64,000 nt of DNA, from NCBI GenBank assembly GCA_036488725.1, contig DASXHD010000057.1, positions 1-64,000 on the forward strand, given 5' to 3'. Within the stretch, counting starts at the first letter, position 1. The number at the start of each line of letters is the position of its first letter. The position numbers were made by a program, and so were the translations under genes. Shown here one piece after another: positions 58,605-64,000 of this stretch. The notes below the pieces were generated by a model. It saw only the letters and a list, made by a program, of their open reading frames with translations, had not been told where the DNA came from and did not search any database. The stretch comes from DASXHD01 sp036488725 (lineage in GTDB: Bacteria > Myxococcota_A > Polyangia > Polyangiales > Polyangiaceae).

Positions 58605-60203
58605 TCAGGTCTCGATCGATGCGTCGCGCGGCGGGGCCTCCCGCATGGTGGCCTCGTCGTCGACGAGGCGCTTGCTCGTGTCCTCGCCGCTCGCGAATCG
58701 GACGGCGAGCGCGCCGAGCGCGGCGTCGGTCTCGGAGTGCACCGGCTCGAACGCGTCGAGCGCATCGAGCATCGCGCGCGCCGATCCAAAGCGGCGATCG
58801 ATGGGCCGCTCGAGCGCGCGCGAAATGAAATCGTCCCACGCCGGCCCGAGCTCGGGACGAATCATGCTGACCGCGGCGACCGGTGCGCGCGTCACCGCGA
58901 GGAGCGTCGCCGCCGGGTTGTCGCGCACGAAGAGACGCCTGCCGGTCAAGAGCTCCCAGCCGATCACGCCGAGCGCGAACAGATCGGTCGCCTTCGCGAG
59001 CGTGCCTCCTTCGATTTGTTCGGGCGCCATGTAGGCCTCGTGACCCGCGATCGTTCGCGTGCTCGCGCCCTCGCCGCTCGCGTCGAGCACGCGCGCGATT
59101 CCGAAGTCGCCGAGCTTGACCTCCCCTGCGCGTGAAATGAGCACGTTTTGTGGGCAAACATCGCGATGGAGGACGCGCGCCGCGTGAGCGTGCTCGAGCC
59201 CGCGCAAGACGCAACGAAGCACGTGCGCGACGATGTCGGTCGGAAGGGCGAGCCCCTCGCGCTGCGAGCGCAGCGCGATCCGCGCGAGCGAAACGCCGTC
59301 GACGAACTCCATCGCGAGAAAGAACGTGTCGGCGTGTCGACCGAAATCGTGAATCGTGATCACGTTCGGGTGCGCCAGCCGCGCGCCGAGCTCGGCCTCC
59401 GCACGAAACGCGCGAACGAGCGCCTCGTCGGACGCGAGCGCCGCGTGGAGCTGTTTGATGGCGACGCGCCGCTCGAACCCGCCCTCGGGACAATAGAGAG
59501 CTTCGTGCACCGAGCCGCTCGCGCCGGCGCCGAGCTTGCGAACGATTCGATATTTTCCGAAGAGCTCTTCGCTCCGAACGACGCTGTCGGCGCGCGCGAT
59601 CGCTCGACGGAGCTGCCGCGCGACGAACGCACCCATCACGCCACCGAGCACGAGCGAGAACGCGCGAGAGATCTGCATCGGCGGGTCGTACAAAATCAAA
59701 TGCGTCGGCCCGAGCGGCACGCGCGGCCGCACGAAAACGAAATACGCCGCGAGGTACGCCACGCCCGACGCGATCGAAACCACCACCGGCGGCCACGGCC
59801 GGAGCCGCGCGACCCACGCAACGACGAGCGCCGCGAAGACGAGCGGCGGGATCCACGACGCGAGCGCATACGGCGCGCCCTGCGTGAACGCGAGCGCGAC
59901 GAAAAAAACCCAAGGCATCGCGCCCTCGAACGCGACGACGACGAGCGGCGTCCGACGATCGACCGGCCGCCGATCGACCCAGCGCGCTGCCCCCACGAAC
60001 ACCACGGTGAGCCCCGCGTTGATCGCCGCCATCACGAGCCCGAGCCGCCGCGCGATGGTCGCGGCGACGACGAGCGACAAGACGGTCGCCGCCGCGGCGA
60101 GAACGACCCAAGCGCGCGCGATCGACCGCTCGACGCGCCGAAGCTCGACGTCGATCGCGTTCTCGAGCGGCTTTCGCAGCGAGCTCCTCGCCTCCTCGCC
60201 CAT
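58605..60203 (-). CDS. Ser/Thr protein kinase with N-terminal membrane domain
   Basis: A 532-residue kinase. N-terminal residues 30-200 include about six membrane segments (AWVVLAAAATVLSLVVAATI, AMPWVFFVALAF, LVFAALVVAWVA, AFSLVLGGVMGAFVA). The kinase domain follows: GAGASGSVHEA, Lys250 (VAIKQL), HRDVCPQN with Asp348, DFG 366-368, EAYMAPEQ. It looks active. It converges with the pseudokinase gene; the stops are one base apart. Similar topology to the kinase at 52857-54524. Confidence 0.88.
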   Translation of the reverse strand: MGEEARSSLRKPLENAIDVELRRVERSIARAWVVLAAAATVLSLVVAATIARRLGLVMAAINAGLTVVFVGAARWVDRRPVDRRTPLVVVAFEGAMPWVFFVALAFTQGAPYALASWIPPLVFAALVVAWVARLRPWPPVVVSIASGVAYLAAYFVFVRPRVPLGPTHLILYDPPMQISRAFSLVLGGVMGAFVARQLRRAIARADSVVRSEELFGKYRIVRKLGAGASGSVHEALYCPEGGFERRVAIKQLHAALASDEALVRAFRAEAELGARLAHPNVITIHDFGRHADTFFLAMEFVDGVSLARIALRSQREGLALPTDIVAHVLRCVLRGLEHAHAARVLHRDVCPQNVLISRAGEVKLGDFGIARVLDASGEGASTRTIAGHEAYMAPEQIEGGTLAKATDLFALGVIGWELLTGRRLFVRDNPAATLLAVTRAPVAAVSMIRPELGPAWDDFISRALERPIDRRFGSARAMLDALDAFEPVHSETDAALGALAVRFASGEDTSKRLVDDEATMREAPPRDASIET

Positions 60204-60233
60204 CGAGGCCAGATTACCCCGAAGTCGCGAAAA

Positions 60234-61793
60234 TCATTTTTTTGGCTTCGGCAGCTGGTGAATGACCACGCGCGTGCCCGGATGGTCCGGCGTCTCGAAC
60301 ACGCCGTGCCAACCCCGCGGCAACCGCGGCTCGGTCCAGAAGAAGAGCTCGTGCGCGTCGGTCGGCGAGAGGTTCACGCATCCGTGACTGCGCGTCGTGC
60401 CGAAGAAGTTGTGCCAGAACGCTCCGTGCAGCGCGTAGCTCCCCTGGAAGTACATCACCCAAGGCACGTCCTCGATCGAGTACGGACCGTCGGCTGCGAT
60501 GTCGCCGTCCATGGTGACCGAGACGTGCTTCGCGTTGATGCGAAACGTTCCGGTCGGCGTCGCGTAATTGTGGTCGGGGTCCCACGACCAACTCTTGCCC
60601 GACGACACGCGCGTCGCGTAGACGGGTCGCTTGCCCTCGAACGCGACGAGCATCTGCTTGTCGAGATCGACGTCGATCCATTTCTCGCCGTCCGCGAGAT
60701 CGCCCGGCGGCGCCGGCGTCGCGAGCAATAAATCCGATTCGCGCACGAAAAACCCCGCGGTCGTCCCGCGATAAACGACGCCGCCCTCGGTGCGCGGATC
60801 GCCCGCGAGCTCGAGCGCCGTCCACTTCGCGAGCGGCGCGCCGTAATAGGCAAGCTTCCCTTTGTCGTTTTCGCGGTAACGCACGGCGACCGCGGTCCTG
60901 ACGAGCGCCGCCGCGCCGCTTTCCTCCATCGTCCCCGCGTCCGACGCGTCGTCGCTCTTCATGACCCACGAGCCATGAAAGCTCGGCGTCCAATTCTGAA
61001 TCATCAGCCGCTCGTACGGAATCGCGAACCCCTCGGCCGTCCGCCACCAGCGCGCCTTCGCCGCTTTGAAATCGCGATCGATCGCGACGCAGAAGCCTTT
61101 CATCATTTTGCGCGCGAGCACCCCGCGACCTTTGAGATCGTGCAGCTTCACGATCTCCTTCGGCCCCGCGTCGTCGGGCTCGTCGGCGCCGGCGTCTTCT
61201 GCGTCGTCATCGTGCGGCGCGAGCCACGGCTCGTACTTGATTCGATCCGCGAGCGAGAGCACGCGCCGATAGACGGGCGTGTTGTCGACGAGCGCCAAAC
61301 CGTAGCGATACGGCATGGGCGCGGTGAGATCCGGCGGGTTGGCCGCGAACTTCACCGCCGGATCCTTCGGATCGAGCGACGCATACTTGCCGCAGACGAA
61401 TCCTCCCTCGAGGAGCTCGAGCCACCCCTCGGGGCACGCCTCGTTGACGATGCGATCCGCAAAAACCGGCACGTGCGCGCCGTGCCGGATGTAGCCGAGC
61501 CGATAAACGTCGCCCGAAGGCGCGCCCGCATCGGCATCCGGCGGCCACGCAGGCACGTTCATCACCGAGGTGCGAATCGAGGTCGCGTAGAGCTCGGGCC
61601 CGGTCCACGCACCGGCGTCCAAATCCGCGCGCGCTCGAGCGATTCGTTTCGCGCGATCGGCTGCAGCTTGCGCGTCGAGATCGATCGCAACCGACGCTTC
61701 CACCGGCGTCGCGGATGCGACGGCCGCGGTCGGCGGTGCGTGTTTCGAGCACGCCGCGAGCGCGAGCCCGACCCAGACGAGGCGCCTCGTCAT
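60234..61793 (-). CDS. L,D-transpeptidase (YkuD-family) lipoprotein
   Basis: A 519-residue envelope enzyme: lipoprotein signal (VGLALAAC, Cys15), a long N-terminal region without clear domain, then a YkuD catalytic domain near the end. The motif HGAFWHNFFGTTRSHGCVNL holds the catalytic Cys in SHGCVNL and the conserved His; ATPTGTFRINAKHV is also typical. It would cross-link peptidoglycan (or anchor lipoproteins). An ATG four codons upstream (61805) is possible. Confidence 0.88.
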   Translation of the reverse strand: MTRRLVWVGLALAACSKHAPPTAAVASATPVEASVAIDLDAQAAADRAKRIARARADLDAGAWTGPELYATSIRTSVMNVPAWPPDADAGAPSGDVYRLGYIRHGAHVPVFADRIVNEACPEGWLELLEGGFVCGKYASLDPKDPAVKFAANPPDLTAPMPYRYGLALVDNTPVYRRVLSLADRIKYEPWLAPHDDDAEDAGADEPDDAGPKEIVKLHDLKGRGVLARKMMKGFCVAIDRDFKAAKARWWRTAEGFAIPYERLMIQNWTPSFHGSWVMKSDDASDAGTMEESGAAALVRTAVAVRYRENDKGKLAYYGAPLAKWTALELAGDPRTEGGVVYRGTTAGFFVRESDLLLATPAPPGDLADGEKWIDVDLDKQMLVAFEGKRPVYATRVSSGKSWSWDPDHNYATPTGTFRINAKHVSVTMDGDIAADGPYSIEDVPWVMYFQGSYALHGAFWHNFFGTTRSHGCVNLSPTDAHELFFWTEPRLPRGWHGVFETPDHPGTRVVIHQLPKPKK

Positions 61794-61846
61794 TTCACGC
61801 AACATCCATCGACGCCGTACCGAGGAGCCGCCAAAGGAAATCCAAC

Positions 61847-62650
61847 ATGCCCATCACGAACGACACGACCTGGAAAAATGATGCGGCGGCGCTGCGCGGC
61901 TACGAAGACATCTCCACGACGTCGGCGATGGGGAAAATCGCGCAAGACGCCAACGGCGGAAAACCCAGCGCACTGCTCCACGGCGGCGACAAGACATACG
62001 ACGAGCTCGTCGCCGAATACAAGAGCACCGGCGGAGGCAAGGCCGAGCTCGCCGAAGCTCACGTGCACGCGGCCGAGGTCGGTATGGAGCTCGGGGACGT
62101 GGCCGAAGAAGGGACCGCGATTACCGGCAGCGGCGCCGCGCTGGTTATCGCCGCGCCGCTCGTCGCGCTCGGTTTGGGAATGTACAAGCTCGCCGAAGCG
62201 AACGCGCGCGGACACGAGCTCAACACCGCGCTCGCCCGCGACGAGCAACGCGCCGCGATGCTCACCAATCTCGCCCTCCCGCAGGAATTCGTGCAAGGCG
62301 AGCTCGCCAAGTTCTCACACCTGGGCAAGACGTTCGCCGCGCCGATGCAACGGATGACCGGGCAGATGCACGGCCAAGACCACGCGCTCGCCGCCGTCGT
62401 CCAGCTCCACTGCGATCAAGGAATGAACGCGGCGAAGTCGATGTGCGAGGACGGCGCGAGCAAGGTCGCGTTTTTCGTCGCGCACCCCGAGGTCGCCAAA
62501 CGTTACGCGAGCGACGTCGCCTTCCAACAAGGGTTCGACGCAATGACCTGGGCGCACGACAAGGGCGGCGCGACGTATTCGAATCTCGTCAACGACTTGG
62601 ACGCGCGCGACGCGCGCTACGGCGCGGCCGGCGTCTCGTATCGGGTGTGA
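61847..62650 (+). CDS. Hypothetical protein with a hydrophobic segment
   Basis: A 267-residue protein starting MPITNDTTWKNDAAALRGYE, with AAAGGAAA eight bases ahead of ATG 61847. Residues 1-80 are soluble and Glu/Ala-rich, residues about 92-112 form a helix-like Ala/Gly/Leu segment (SGAALVIAAPLVALGLGMYK), and the rest is helical with a His/Cys-bearing part (HGQDHALAAVVQLHCDQGMN). No signal peptide. No family recognised; it is followed three bases later by a membrane-protein gene. Confidence 0.6.
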   Translation: MPITNDTTWKNDAAALRGYEDISTTSAMGKIAQDANGGKPSALLHGGDKTYDELVAEYKSTGGGKAELAEAHVHAAEVGMELGDVAEEGTAITGSGAALVIAAPLVALGLGMYKLAEANARGHELNTALARDEQRAAMLTNLALPQEFVQGELAKFSHLGKTFAAPMQRMTGQMHGQDHALAAVVQLHCDQGMNAAKSMCEDGASKVAFFVAHPEVAKRYASDVAFQQGFDAMTWAHDKGGATYSNLVNDLDARDARYGAAGVSYRV

Positions 62651-62652
62651 CC

Positions 62653-62976
62653 ATGAATCCCTTTCGTCAAAACTCGGTCGACCGCGACGAGGAAATTTTC
62701 TTCAAGCCGCGTTCGCGCTGGCCGCTTCGGATCGCCGTCGCCGTCATGTGCGGCTTCGTCGCGTTCGTCTACTACGGCATGTTCGAAGCGTTCGGTCGCG
62801 ACGCCGTCTATACCGTCCCGGGGCCGCTCGGACTGCTGATTCTCAGCGTCACGGGCATCCTTCGACGCAACGACCCGCGTGCGATCCGCGCCCGTGCCGC
62901 CGCAATCGAAGAGCAAGCGGCACGCCGCATCACGACGCCCGACGCGCCGTGGCCGAAGCAGTCGCCGTACCTTTGA
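62653..62976 (+). CDS. Small membrane protein
   Basis: A 107-residue protein with two membrane segments (about 28-43, AVAVMCGFVAFVYYG, and 57-70, GPLGLLILSVTGIL) and charged ends. It starts three bases after the preceding unknown gene, so the two are probably co-transcribed. Its stop lies three bases from the stop of the XPB-like helicase. Function unknown. Confidence 0.6.
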   Translation: MNPFRQNSVDRDEEIFFKPRSRWPLRIAVAVMCGFVAFVYYGMFEAFGRDAVYTVPGPLGLLILSVTGILRRNDPRAIRARAAAIEEQAARRITTPDAPWPKQSPYL

Positions 62977-62979
62977 GAT

Positions 62980-64000
<1,021 letters not shown>

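Overview
The window is about 64 kb of GC-rich bacterial chromosome that I read as a myxobacterium (phylum Myxococcota, probably order Polyangiales). The reasons are the strong G/C preference at third codon positions, the many secreted lipoproteins with Asp-Ala-Gly-rich linkers after the lipobox, several Ser/Thr protein kinases (some with FHA, PEGA or membrane domains), a protease with a MYXO-CTERM-like tail, and an FHA/CpaF-like fusion. This placement is inference from gene content; there is no rRNA, tRNA, insertion sequence, prophage or CRISPR array to anchor it.

Layout. 0.2-5.4 kb (+): tightly packed housekeeping genes fabG-acpP-fabF-nrdR-ribD-def and a thioesterase-like gene. 5.4-7.9 kb (-): an FHA protein with a degenerate CpaF-like ATPase domain, then a tiny conserved-looking gene. 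8.1-10.9 kb (+): GT-C-like membrane protein, metallo-beta-lactamase-fold hydrolase, PEBP lipoprotein. 10.9-13.3 kb (-): cyclophilin lipoprotein, DUF192 lipoprotein, HMG-CoA lyase. 13.3-15.1 kb (+): NTF2-like protein and a Cys-rich lipoprotein. 15.1-21.8 kb (-): a coupled five-gene run (membrane protein, secreted trypsin-like protease, 59-residue Cys-rich peptide, purF, FAD monooxygenase), preceded by a kinase-FHA-GGDEF-like fusion and a small unknown gene. 21.9-25.2 kb: FAD oxidoreductase (+) facing purN/purM (-). 25.3-37.4 kb: malQ, penicillin acylase-family lipoprotein, unknown lipoproteins, glgX and a beta-propeller lipoprotein. 37.4-41.1 kb: CAP-domain lipoprotein, small lipoproteins, a frameshifted gene remnant and a DegP-like protease. 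41.2-46.6 kb (+): OPT transporter, tiny lipoprotein, Bax1-like DUF790 nuclease, methyltransferase. 46.6-54.5 kb (-): BAAT-type hydrolase, flotillin with OB-fold partner, lipoproteins, and a membrane Ser/Thr kinase. 54.6-58.6 kb (+): a DUF4266-DUF3570-TlpA-like redox cassette followed by a pseudokinase. 58.6-61.8 kb (-): second membrane kinase and an L,D-transpeptidase. 61.8-64 kb: two unknown genes (+) and the C-terminal part of an XPB-like helicase (-) that runs off the right edge.

How the genes fit together. Metabolic parts are fatty-acid chain elongation, riboflavin, three purine genes (purF, purN, purM at two sites), alpha-glucan turnover (malQ, glgX) and leucine/HMG-CoA catabolism. The rest is mostly envelope and signalling: about 21 predicted lipoproteins, three apparently active Ser/Thr kinases plus one pseudokinase, and two FHA proteins. 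The most unusual items are three signalling proteins whose catalytic motifs look lost (CpaF-like ATPase, pseudokinase, GGDEF-like domain), the DUF4266/DUF3570/TlpA cassette without a visible ApbE, the Bax1-like and XPB-like genes 17 kb apart, and the fact that ten of eleven convergent gene pairs end within 12 bp of each other or overlap.
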